Positions 44,850-53,534 of a DNA stretch of 64,000 nt are shown here, piece by piece. Position 1 is the first letter of the stretch; each line of letters begins with the position of its first letter. Source of the DNA: JACVRW01 sp963819635 (GTDB taxonomy: Bacteria > Actinomycetota > Thermoleophilia > Solirubrobacterales > Thermoleophilaceae); contig CAWFWX010000003.1 of NCBI GenBank assembly GCA_963819635.1, forward strand, positions 620,001 to 684,000. Reading direction: 5' to 3'. The notes under the pieces are model-generated. The model saw only the letters and a program-made list of their open reading frames with translations. It was not told the DNA's origin and ran no database searches. The position numbers were made by a program, and so were the translations under genes.

Positions 44850-45307
44850 CCCGGCCAGGTCCGGCCGCGGCGATCGCGACCGCCGGGCTCGTGGTGGCGA
44901 TCGACCAGGTCACGAAGCAGCTCGCGGACGCGAACATCGAGCGCGGCCACGAGGTGAACGTCTTCTTCGGGCTCGACCTGACCAACACGCGCAACACCGG
45001 CGTGGCGTTCGGGGCGCTTGAGGGCGCCGGGCTCGCGGTGGCGATACTGATCGGGCTGTCGCTGACGCTCCTGATCGCCTACTTCCTCGTGAACCGGGAG
45101 ATGCCGCTGTTGTGGCTGCCGGTTGGCCTGCTCCTCGGCGGCGCGCTCGGCAACCTCGCCGACCGCGCCCGCGAGGGGGCGGTGATCGACTGGATCGATC
45201 CGGTGGCATGGCCGGCGTTCAACCTCGCCGACGCCTGCATCGTCGTGGGCGTCTTCCTGCTCCTGTGGGTGGTCGAGGGGAGGCCCAGACGGCCGCGCGC
45301 GAGCTGA
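44846..45307 (+). CDS. lspA: lipoprotein signal peptidase (signal peptidase II)
   Basis: 153 aa with four membrane segments. The catalytic Asp pair is in LGGALGNLADRAREG and FNLADACIVVG, and NTRNTGVAFGAL is the family's substrate-side motif. It removes signal peptides from prolipoproteins after lipid attachment. GTG start overlaps the yggT stop; the 3' end is overlapped by the rluD start region. Confidence 0.93.
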   Translation: MTRPGPAAAIATAGLVVAIDQVTKQLADANIERGHEVNVFFGLDLTNTRNTGVAFGALEGAGLAVAILIGLSLTLLIAYFLVNREMPLLWLPVGLLLGGALGNLADRAREGAVIDWIDPVAWPAFNLADACIVVGVFLLLWVVEGRPRRPRAS

Positions 45308-46197
45308 CCGCGGCGCCCGACGACGCCGGGCTGAGGCTGGACGCCTTCCTGTCGGGGCGCGGCGCGTTCGCATCCCGCGCGGCGGCCCAGCGAGCGATCG
45401 AGGGCGGCGAGGTGACCGTGGACGGATCCCCGCGGCCGAAGAACCACCGCATCGAGGAGGGTGAGCTGGTCGCGATCGCCGCGGCGCCAGAGCCCGAGGC
45501 CCTCGCGCCCGACGCGGTCCCCTTCGAGGTCGTGTACGAGGACGAGTACCTGCTGGTCGTGGACAAGCCGGCGGGACTCGTGTCGCACCCGGCGCCCGGC
45601 CACCACGGGAAGACGCTCGCCGAGCTGCTCCCGAAGGGCTCGCGCCTGGTACACCGGCTCGACAAGGACACCTCCGGGCTCCTGCTCGTCGCGCGCTCGG
45701 AGGACGTGCTCGCCGAGCTCCAGCGCATGATGAAGGCGCGCGAGATCACCCGCGAGTACACGGCGCTCGTGGAGGGGCACCCGGACGCGGAGAGCGGCAC
45801 GATCGACGCCCCGATCGGGCGCGACCGCGCCAACCGTACGGTGATGTCGACGCGAACCGACCGCGCCCGCGACGCGGTCACGCATTTCGAGGTGGTGGAG
45901 CGGCTCCCGCGCACCACGCTGCTCCGCGTCCGGCTCGAGACGGGCCGTACGCATCAGATCCGGGCGCACCTCGCGGCGATCGGCCATCCGGTGGCGGGAG
46001 ATCAGCAGTACGGGGGCAGGGCAACCGGCAGCAGAATCGGCCTGAAGCGGCAATTTCTGCATGCTTCGACTTTGATGTTTAGGCATCCGAATGGCGGGGA
46101 ATTGGTGCGTTGCGAGTCCAAACCACCCGTCGAGCTCAGTCATTCACTTGACATCGCCCGACGGGAGCCAGTCTCCGGAGGGCCAGACGGGGGCTGA
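45265..46197 (+). CDS. RluA/RluD-family rRNA pseudouridine synthase
   Basis: About 310 aa. It has an N-terminal S4 domain (LRLDAFLSGRGAFASRAAAQ), then the catalytic domain with the Asp in LVHRLDKDTSGLLLVA and the RTHQIRAHLAAIGHPVAGD segment. RluD modifies helix 69 of 23S rRNA, the same loop that carries the intron in this organism. The start is uncertain: GTG 45265 lies inside lspA, and a CTG at 45304 at the lspA stop is the alternative. Adjacency to lspA is conserved in many bacteria and favours RluD. Confidence 0.88.
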   Translation: MGGRGEAQTAARELTAAPDDAGLRLDAFLSGRGAFASRAAAQRAIEGGEVTVDGSPRPKNHRIEEGELVAIAAAPEPEALAPDAVPFEVVYEDEYLLVVDKPAGLVSHPAPGHHGKTLAELLPKGSRLVHRLDKDTSGLLLVARSEDVLAELQRMMKAREITREYTALVEGHPDAESGTIDAPIGRDRANRTVMSTRTDRARDAVTHFEVVERLPRTTLLRVRLETGRTHQIRAHLAAIGHPVAGDQQYGGRATGSRIGLKRQFLHASTLMFRHPNGGELVRCESKPPVELSHSLDIARREPVSGGPDGG

Positions 46198-46207
46198 GAC
46201 ATACGAG

Positions 46208-46231
46208 CGAGGCGGTCTCCGGACCGCCTCG
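46208..46231 (+). terminator. terminator hairpin after the pgeF-rluD cluster
   Basis: Perfect 10-bp stem CGAGGCGGTC/GACCGCCTCG with TCCG loop, 10 nt after the pseudouridine synthase stop, followed by TCTCGTTCC. It separates this cluster from the rpsB operon. The 160 bases from here to rpsB presumably hold its promoter, but no clear -35/-10 pair is seen. Confidence 0.75.
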
Positions 46232-46391
46232 TCTCGTTCCGGGACGCATTTGCGCCCGCATGGCTATCCTCACGCCCGTACAGAAAGCTACCCCGCTGGA
46301 CCACAGCGGCCGTGGCCCTGCCCGGGACAAGACGCCCGGGTCCACGAGCCGGCCGGCGGGCAGACGTTCCAACCATCCAAGGGAGCACTCT

Positions 46392-47327
46392 TTGGCCACC
46401 GACATCGGCATCAGGGAGCTGCTGGAGGCCGGCGTTCACTTCGGCCACCAGACGCGCCGCTGGAATCCCAAGATGCGCCGCTTCATATTCGGCGAGCGCG
46501 GCGGGATCCACATCATCGACCTTCAGAAGACGGAGCGCCTGCTCCACCAGGCACAGGAGTTCGCCGGGGAGCTGGCCGGCCGCGGCGGGACGATCCTGTT
46601 CGTGGGCACGAAGAAGCAGGCACGCGACTCGATCAAGGAGGCCGCGAACAGCTCCGGCATGCCCTACATCGACCAGCGCTGGCTGGGCGGGCTGCTGACC
46701 AACTTCCAGACCATCAACAAGCGCATCCGGCGCCTGCACGACCTGCGTGACTGGACCGAGTCCGGGACGATGGATCTGCTGCCGGTCCGCGAGCGCATCG
46801 CCGCGATGAACGAGCGCGACAAGCTCGAGACGAACCTCGGCGGGGTGGCCGACATGCAGCGCCCGCCCGACGCCGTGTTCGTGGTCGACCTGAAGACCGA
46901 GGCCATCGGCGTCCGGGAGGCGAAGCGCCTCAAGATCCCGATCATCGGCCTGGTCGACACGAACTGCGACCCCGACCCGGTCGACTTCGTGATCCCGGGG
47001 AACGACGACGCCATCCGCTCCTGCAAGATCATCATCGACGGCATCGCCGACGTGGCGCGCGACCGCGCGACCCAGTTCCGCGCCGAGGAGGAGGCGGCCC
47101 GGCGCGAGCGCGAGGAGGCCGAGCGCCGCGAGGCCGAGGAGCGCGCCCAGCGCGAGGCCGAGGAGGCGGAGCACCGCGAGGCCGAGGAGCGCGCCCGCCG
47201 CGAGGCGGAGGAGGCGGGCTTCTCGCCCGACGAGCCCGCCACGCCGAGCGGGACGCGGCAGGAGGCGGCCACCGGGGCCGGCGCGCCGCGCGAGCGCCGC
47301 ACCTTCGACCCTGACGAGGAGTCCTGA
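46392..47327 (+). CDS. rpsB: 30S ribosomal protein S2 with charged C-terminal extension
   Basis: TTG start preceded by GGGAGC 6 nt upstream; starts LATDIGIRELLEAGVHFGHQ. 311 aa against the usual 230-260. The core matches S2 throughout (RRWNPKMRRFIFGERGGIHI, DQRWLGGLLTNFQTI, IPIIGLVDTNCDPDPVDFVI). From about residue 222 a long Arg/Glu/Ala helix (REREEAERREAEERAQREA) forms a predicted single helix or coiled coil, ending in an acidic tail FDPDEES. It heads the rpsB-tsf operon (TGATG overlap). Confidence 0.94.
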   Translation: MATDIGIRELLEAGVHFGHQTRRWNPKMRRFIFGERGGIHIIDLQKTERLLHQAQEFAGELAGRGGTILFVGTKKQARDSIKEAANSSGMPYIDQRWLGGLLTNFQTINKRIRRLHDLRDWTESGTMDLLPVRERIAAMNERDKLETNLGGVADMQRPPDAVFVVDLKTEAIGVREAKRLKIPIIGLVDTNCDPDPVDFVIPGNDDAIRSCKIIIDGIADVARDRATQFRAEEEAARREREEAERREAEERAQREAEEAEHREAEERARREAEEAGFSPDEPATPSGTRQEAATGAGAPRERRTFDPDEES

Positions 47328-47934
47328 TGACTGGCACCGTTTCCGCCCAAGACGTGAAGAACCTGCGTGACCGCACCGGGTCCGGGGTCATGGACGCGAA
47401 GGCCGCCCTGCAGGAGTCGTCCGGCGACGTGGACAAGGCCATCGAGATCCTGCGCGTGAAGGGCCAGGCCAGCGCGGCCAAGCGCGGGGAGCGGGTCGCG
47501 ACCGAGGGCGCCGTCGCGACCTACATCCACGCCGGCGGCAAGATCGGCGCGCTCGTGGAGGTGGACTGCGAGACCGACTTCGTCGCTCGGACCGACGCGT
47601 TCCAGGCCTTCGCACGCGAGGTCGCGCTGCACGTGGCCGCCTCGAACCCGATGTACGTCTCCCAGGAGGACGTGGACGATGAGGTCAAGGAGGCCGAGCT
47701 CCGCGTGCTGCGCGAGCAGGCGGCCTCTGAGGGCAAGCCGGAGAACGTGCAGGAGAAGATCGTCGAGGGCCGCCTGAAGAAGTGGCTCGAGGACATCGTG
47801 CTGCTCGACCAGAAGCACGTGAACGAGGACCGCCACGAGAGCAAGACGATCGGCGAGCTCCGCACCGAGCTGGCCGCGAATACCGGCGAGAACATCGTCA
47901 TCCGCCGCTTTGCCCGCTTCCAGGTCGGGGAGGA

Positions 47935-47938
<4 letters not shown>
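47327..47938 (+). CDS. tsf: elongation factor Ts
   Basis: Guanine nucleotide exchange factor for EF-Tu. 203 aa, a short form with one core subdomain. It contains VKNLRDRTGSGVMDAKAAL (N-terminal UBA-like domain) and the EF-Tu-contacting motif TDFVARTDAFQAFAREVA. ATG start overlaps the rpsB stop; the stop overlaps pyrH. Confidence 0.94.
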
Positions 47939-48653
<715 letters not shown>

Positions 48654-48657
<4 letters not shown>

Positions 48658-49223
48658 GCGACGGGGTCATCAAGGACTTCCTGGACGAGGCCAGTGGCCG
48701 CATGCAGAAGTCCGTCGACGCGACGAAGGGCGAGTTCTCGACCGTGCGCACCGGGCGCGCCTCCCCGCACCTGCTCGACCGTATCGAGGTCGACTACTAC
48801 GGGGCCACGACGCCGCTGAAGCAGCTCTCCCAGATCTCCGCCAGCGAGGCGCGCCTGCTCACGATCACGCCCTACGACAAGAACTCGATCAAGGCGATCG
48901 AGAAGGCGATCCTCGAGTCGGACGTGGGGCTCACGCCGTCGAACGACGGCCAGGTGATCCGGCTCTCGATCCCCGAGCTCACCGAGGAGCGCCGCAAGGA
49001 GCTCGTCAAGGTCGTGCACGGGATCGCCGAGCAGGGCCGGGTGTCGGTCCGGAACGTCCGCCGAGACATCATGCACGACCTGCGCGAGCTGAAGAACGAG
49101 GGCGAGGTCGGCTCCGACGACGAGCACCGCGCCGAGTCGGAGCTCCAGAAGCTGACGGACGCGCACGTCGGCGAGATCGACTCGGCCCTCGCGGGCAAGG
49201 AACAAGAGATATTGGAGGTCTAA
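48654..49223 (+). CDS. frr: ribosome recycling factor
   Basis: 189 aa, ATG start overlapping the pyrH stop (ATGA). Three-helix bundle domain with FSTVRTGRASPHLLDRIEVD, YYGATTPLKQLSQISA and RVSVRNVRRDIMHDLRELK. It splits post-termination ribosomes together with EF-G. The 162 bases after it have no evident gene. Confidence 0.95.
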
Positions 49224-49385
49224 TCCCTCCTTCAGGCACGCCCGGATGCCCCGCCATACCTTCGCTGGATCTTCGTCCTCGGTCTCGCCGATGCCTCCGG
49301 CATCGACTGCGACCTGCGTCCTCGCCCAGCTCGGTCTGGCGGGCCCCCGGACGCACCTGAACTCGGGATTAGACCTCCTCGAAGT

Positions 49386-50063
49386 GTGAGCGGCGAAGCG
49401 GCGCGGGCGCGCTACGTCGCCATCATCACGGACGGGAACGGACGCTGGGCACGGGGCCGGGGGCTGCCGGTGCTCGCGGGCCACGAGGCCGGCGCTGACA
49501 CCGTGAAGGCCCGGTTGCACGATGCCGTGGAGCTCGGCGTGCGCGAGCTGACCGTGTACTCGTTCTCGACGGAGAACTGGTCGCGCCCGCAGGCCGAGGT
49601 CGAGGGGCTGATGCGGATGTTCGCGGCCCGCATCGACCGGGAGACGCCCGAGCTGCACGACGAGGGCGTCCGCATGCGCTTCGTGGGCCGTCGCGACGGC
49701 CTCGACCCCGAGTTGACGCGCCGCATGGACTGGGCCGAGGAGCTGACGAACGGGAACGAGCGCATCACGCTGTTCGTGGCCTTCAACTACGGCGGCAGGG
49801 CGGAGATCGTGGACGCGGCGCGAAGCTTCACCGGTGAGACCGAGGAAGAGTTCCGGCGCCACCTCTACGCACCCGACATGCACGACCCCGACCTCCTGAT
49901 CCGCACGAGCGGCGAGCTCCGCATCTCGAATTACCTGCTCTGGCAGCTCGCGTACGCGGAATTCGTGTTCCGCGACGAGCTCTGGCCTGACTTCTCGCGC
50001 GAGGCGTTCGAGGACTCGCTCGAGGAATACGCGGCGCGCCGGCGCCGCTTCGGGGGGCGGTAG
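49386..50063 (+). CDS. uppS: isoprenyl (undecaprenyl-type) diphosphate synthase
   Basis: 225 aa cis-prenyltransferase making the lipid carrier for wall glycans. The start is a GTG; the catalytic Asp is in IITDGNGRWARGRG (the usual Met before DGN is Thr here). VYSFSTENWSRP, NYGGRAEIVDA and the substrate-binding LLIRTSGELRISNYLLWQL are all present. Placement before cdsA and dxr is standard. Product chain length cannot be judged from sequence. Confidence 0.93.
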   Translation: MSGEAARARYVAIITDGNGRWARGRGLPVLAGHEAGADTVKARLHDAVELGVRELTVYSFSTENWSRPQAEVEGLMRMFAARIDRETPELHDEGVRMRFVGRRDGLDPELTRRMDWAEELTNGNERITLFVAFNYGGRAEIVDAARSFTGETEEEFRRHLYAPDMHDPDLLIRTSGELRISNYLLWQLAYAEFVFRDELWPDFSREAFEDSLEEYAARRRRFGGR

Positions 50064-50065
50064 CG

Positions 50066-50890
50066 GTGGCCACGCGCCGCGAGCGGGGCGCGTCGGACCT
50101 CGCCCCACGCGTCGTGGTCGCGATTCCCGCGATCGTCTTCGCGCTCTTCATCGTCCACCAGGGCGGCCTGGTCTGGACGGTGGGCCTCTTCGCGCTCGGC
50201 GTCGTCGCGATGGGCGAGCTGTACACGCTCATGGGGCGGGTGCGCCCGCCCGCCCTCGCCGGCTTCCTCACCCTCGCGGCGATGCTCGCGGCGGCGCTGT
50301 ATGGGGAGCCGCGCCACGTGATCATGGTGCTGGCCGCGTCGTTCCCGGTGACCTTCTTCCTGGCGACGCTGCGGCCACGGCGCGAGCACGTCTCGTGGGC
50401 GATCGCCGTCGTCTACTTCGGTGTGCTCTGGATCGGGCTCGCGATGGTGCACGCGGTATGGCTGCGCGAGAACCCGCCGCTCCATGGGGACGGGCTGGTG
50501 ATCGACGTGCTGATCGCGACCTTCGTCGGCGACACGGCGGCCTACTTCGGCGGCCGCTGGTACGGCCGCACCCCGCTGGCGCCGCTGATCTCACCGAACA
50601 AGACGCTCGAGGGGCTCGTGGCGGGGGTGCTGGGGGGCACGCTGGCCTTCTGGGTCGCCGGGCTCTACCAGGACTGGCTGACCGGGCCGCACGCGCTCCT
50701 GATGGGCGCTCTCGTGGCGCTCGCGGCGCCGGTCGGCGACCTGTTCGAGTCGATGATCAAGCGCGATCTCGAGGTGAAGGACACCGGCAAGCTGTTCGGC
50801 GCCCACGGCGGCGTGCTCGATCGGCTGGACGCGGTCTTCTTCACCGTCCCCGTGGCGTACTACGCCGCGGTCGGGCTCGGCTACGCCTAA
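50066..50890 (+). CDS. cdsA: phosphatidate cytidylyltransferase
   Basis: 274 aa, GTG start 2 nt after uppS. It has about seven membrane segments and the C-terminal family signature SMIKRDLEVKDTGKLFGAHG followed by GVLDRLDA (metal-binding acids). Makes CDP-diacylglycerol for phospholipid synthesis. The N terminus carries a cytoplasmic Arg-rich segment. Confidence 0.93.
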   Translation: MATRRERGASDLAPRVVVAIPAIVFALFIVHQGGLVWTVGLFALGVVAMGELYTLMGRVRPPALAGFLTLAAMLAAALYGEPRHVIMVLAASFPVTFFLATLRPRREHVSWAIAVVYFGVLWIGLAMVHAVWLRENPPLHGDGLVIDVLIATFVGDTAAYFGGRWYGRTPLAPLISPNKTLEGLVAGVLGGTLAFWVAGLYQDWLTGPHALLMGALVALAAPVGDLFESMIKRDLEVKDTGKLFGAHGGVLDRLDAVFFTVPVAYYAAVGLGYA

Positions 50891-50891
50891 G

Positions 50892-50938
50892 AGGGGTCTG
50901 ACCCCTTGAGCGTGGTCGACTTAAGGGGTCAGACCCCT
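50892..50938. repeat. double palindrome AGGGGTCTGACCCCT / AGGGGTCAGACCCCT
   Basis: Arms AGGGGTCTGACCCCTT (50892-50907) and AAGGGGTCAGACCCCT (50923-50938) are exact reverse complements, and each arm is itself palindromic around one base. The spacer holds GTGGTCGAC. It lies between cdsA and dxr in an otherwise packed operon. It may act as a transcription terminator or be a mobile palindromic unit. Confidence 0.75.
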
Positions 50939-50954
50939 CCCTAGACTCGGCCGG

Positions 50955-52085
50955 GTGCGCAGGATCGTGATAGTCGGCTCGACCGGGTCGATCGGAACCC
51001 AGGCGCTCGACGTCGTCGAGCGCAATCCGGAGCTGGAGGTCGTGGGCCTGGCGGCCGCCTCCAGCTGGGAGCTGCTCCTGGAGCAGGCGGCCGCGAACGG
51101 CGTGTCGCGAGTGGCGCTCTCGGACGCCGACGCCGCGGCGCGGGCGGGCGAGCACTCCCGGGTCGAGGTGCTGGCGGGGCCGGAGGGGCTCGTCGAGCTG
51201 ATCACCGACACGGACTGCGATCTCGTCCTGAATGCGCTTGTGGGGTCGGCCGGCCTCGGCCCGACGGTCGCGGCGCTCGGCGAGGGCATCGACCTCGCGC
51301 TGGCCAACAAGGAGAGCCTCGTCGTGGGGGGTGAGCTCGTGACCACCCTGGCGGAGGCCACGGGCGCTCAGCTCCTGCCCGTGGACTCGGAGCACTCGGC
51401 GCTGTTCCAGCTGATCGCGGGCGAGCGGCCGGGCACGGTCGACCGGCTGGTGCTCACCGCGAGCGGAGGGCCCTTCCGCGGGCGCACCGACCTAGACTCC
51501 GTGAGCCGCGAGGAGGCGCTTGCCCATCCCACCTGGGACATGGGCGGCAAGATCACGATCGACTCGGCGACGCTCATGAACAAGGGCCTCGAGCTGATCG
51601 AAGCGCATCACCTGTTCGGCATTTCCTATGACCGGATCGACGTGGTGGTTCACCCTCAGTCGATCGTCCACGCGCTGATCCACCTGAACGACGGCGCCTC
51701 GCTCGCGCACCTCGGCTACCCGGACATGCGCGTGCCGATCTCGTACGCGCTCAGCTACCCGGACCGGGTCGACGTGCCCGTGAGGACACTGGATCTGGTC
51801 GAGCTCGGCGAGCTGACCTTCGAGGCGCCCGACCTGGACTCGTTCCCGTGCCTGCGGCTCGCCCGCGAGGCCGCGGAGGCGGGCGGCACCGCGCCGTGTG
51901 TGCTGAACGCGGCCAACGAGGTCGCGGTTCACGCATTCCTGGCGGGAGACCTGTCCTTCACGGGGATCCCGCGGGTGATCGAAGCGACGCTCTCCGAGCT
52001 GCCGAGCATGCCAGTGCGCCACTTCTCGGACCTGTACTCGGCCGACGCCCAGGCCCGCGAGGTAGCGCGAGGGGTGGCCGCGTGA
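50955..52085 (+). CDS. dxr: 1-deoxy-D-xylulose 5-phosphate reductoisomerase
   Basis: 376 aa, GTG start. NADPH loop VGSTGSIGTQALDVV at the N terminus; catalytic-loop segments LANKESLVVGGEL, PVDSEHSALFQ and TASGGPFRG; metal site MGGKITIDSATLMNKGLE. Second step of the MEP isoprenoid pathway, of which ispG (58278) is also in this window. Its stop overlaps rseP. Confidence 0.95.
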   Translation: MRRIVIVGSTGSIGTQALDVVERNPELEVVGLAAASSWELLLEQAAANGVSRVALSDADAAARAGEHSRVEVLAGPEGLVELITDTDCDLVLNALVGSAGLGPTVAALGEGIDLALANKESLVVGGELVTTLAEATGAQLLPVDSEHSALFQLIAGERPGTVDRLVLTASGGPFRGRTDLDSVSREEALAHPTWDMGGKITIDSATLMNKGLELIEAHHLFGISYDRIDVVVHPQSIVHALIHLNDGASLAHLGYPDMRVPISYALSYPDRVDVPVRTLDLVELGELTFEAPDLDSFPCLRLAREAAEAGGTAPCVLNAANEVAVHAFLAGDLSFTGIPRVIEATLSELPSMPVRHFSDLYSADAQAREVARGVAA

Positions 52086-53170
52086 CCGTCCTCAGCTTCG
52101 TCCTCGCCTTCATTGGCTTCGCCCTGCTCGTGATCCTCCACGAGCTCGGCCACTTCAGCGCCGCGAAGAGCGTCGGGATGCGGGTGGAGAAGTTCTCGCT
52201 GTTCTTCCCGCCGACCTTGTGGAGCAAGAAGGTGGGGGAGACCGAGTACGCGATCGGCGCCATCCCCGCGGGCGGCTACGTGAAGATCAGCGGGATGAAC
52301 CCGGACGAGGACCTCCCCCCGGAGGTCCGCGACCGGGCCTACCACGCGCAGCCGGTCTGGAAGCGCATCGTGGTGATCGCGGCGGGCCCCGCGGTGAACC
52401 TGCTGCTGGCGTTCGTGCTGCTGTTCGTGTTCTTCTGGCTGATCGGGGCACAGACGGGTTCGCGGACCGTCGACGCGATCGAGAAGGGCTATCCGGCGGC
52501 GAGTGTGCTCAAGCCGGGAGACCGGCTGGTGTCGGTGGACGGGCACCGAGGCACGCCCGCGGAGCTGTCGGAGCGGATCGGGAGTCACGAGTGCCCCCAG
52601 CGCCAGCCGCAGCAGGGCTGCAAGGCGGCCACACCGGCGGAGGTGACCGTCGTCCGGAACGGCCGCGAGCTGACCTTCAAGCTGACGCCGATCTACGACG
52701 CGCAGGCTGAGCGCACGAGGCTCGGATTCGCCTACGCGCCCGGACCTCGGGAGACGCTCCCCATCGGCGAGGCCCTCGACGTGACCGCGGACCGCTACTG
52801 GTTCATCACCGAGCAGACGCTCTCGCTGCCCGCGCGGCTGATCAACCCGGAGGAGCGGAAGCAGATTTCGGGGGTGGTCGGGTCCTACGAGGTCACGCGC
52901 CAGACGATCCTGACGCAGACCGCGAACGTGGTCGGGATCCTGGCGATCATCTCGCTCTCGCTGGCGATCGTGAACCTGTTCCCGTTCCTGCCGCTCGACG
53001 GCGGCCACATCTTCTGGGCGATCGTCGAGAAGGTGAGGGGCCGGCCGGTGTCGCTGGCCGTGATGGAGCGCGCGGGAGTGGTGGGCTTCATGCTCGTGAT
53101 CCTGATCTTCCTGATCGGGTTATCGAACGACATCGACCGGCTGAGCGGCGAGGGCTTCCAGACCCGCTGA
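52082..53170 (+). CDS. rseP: site-2 zinc metalloprotease (RseP family)
   Basis: 362 aa, GTG start overlapping dxr. Zinc site HELGH in LVILHELGHFSAAKS within the first membrane helix. A PDZ domain at about residues 130-210 (SVLKPGDRLVSVDGHRGTPA) contains an unusual Cys pair (HECPQRQPQQGCKA). The conserved NLFPFLPLDGGH gives the third ligand Asp in a late helix. It cuts membrane proteins inside the bilayer, in many bacteria an anti-sigma factor. Gene order dxr-rseP is conserved. Confidence 0.93.
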   Translation: MTVLSFVLAFIGFALLVILHELGHFSAAKSVGMRVEKFSLFFPPTLWSKKVGETEYAIGAIPAGGYVKISGMNPDEDLPPEVRDRAYHAQPVWKRIVVIAAGPAVNLLLAFVLLFVFFWLIGAQTGSRTVDAIEKGYPAASVLKPGDRLVSVDGHRGTPAELSERIGSHECPQRQPQQGCKAATPAEVTVVRNGRELTFKLTPIYDAQAERTRLGFAYAPGPRETLPIGEALDVTADRYWFITEQTLSLPARLINPEERKQISGVVGSYEVTRQTILTQTANVVGILAIISLSLAIVNLFPFLPLDGGHIFWAIVEKVRGRPVSLAVMERAGVVGFMLVILIFLIGLSNDIDRLSGEGFQTR

Positions 53171-53258
53171 CGGACAGCGGCGTGCCATCCGCCCTTCCCG
53201 GCGCGCACTTCGAGTGGGACAATCGGGTGCGAGCCCGACCGTGCCGGAGGTGAGCACG

Positions 53259-53450
53259 ATGTGTCACGAGAGGTGGCTTCGCCGTCAGGAGCGCAGCGAG
53301 TCCGGGCGCGAGCGCCTGTGGGACCTCTTCTATCGCGAGACCGAGGAGACTCCGCCGCCCACGCCGGTTGCTGTGCGCGACGTGGAGCGCGAGCCGGAGC
53401 GCGAGGAGGCCATGGCCGGCGCCCCGCGCCGGGAGAACGACCTGCATTGA
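53259..53450 (+). CDS. small acidic/basic hypothetical protein
   Basis: 63 aa starting MCHERWLRRQERSESGRERL, preceded by a good Shine-Dalgarno GGAGGTGA 8 nt upstream, which decides this start over an earlier GTG. Charged and probably disordered in its second half (EPEREEAMAGAP). Small MCHE-type proteins like this recur in actinobacteria; function unknown. Confidence 0.6.
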   Translation: MCHERWLRRQERSESGRERLWDLFYRETEETPPPTPVAVRDVEREPEREEAMAGAPRRENDLH

Positions 53451-53534
53451 AGATCGCCCGGGCCCGGCGAGGCTCCGGCCCTTTCCTCAGTGCTTGCCGT
53501 TGAGAGCCTGGAGCAGGGCGGTTACGTTACGCAG

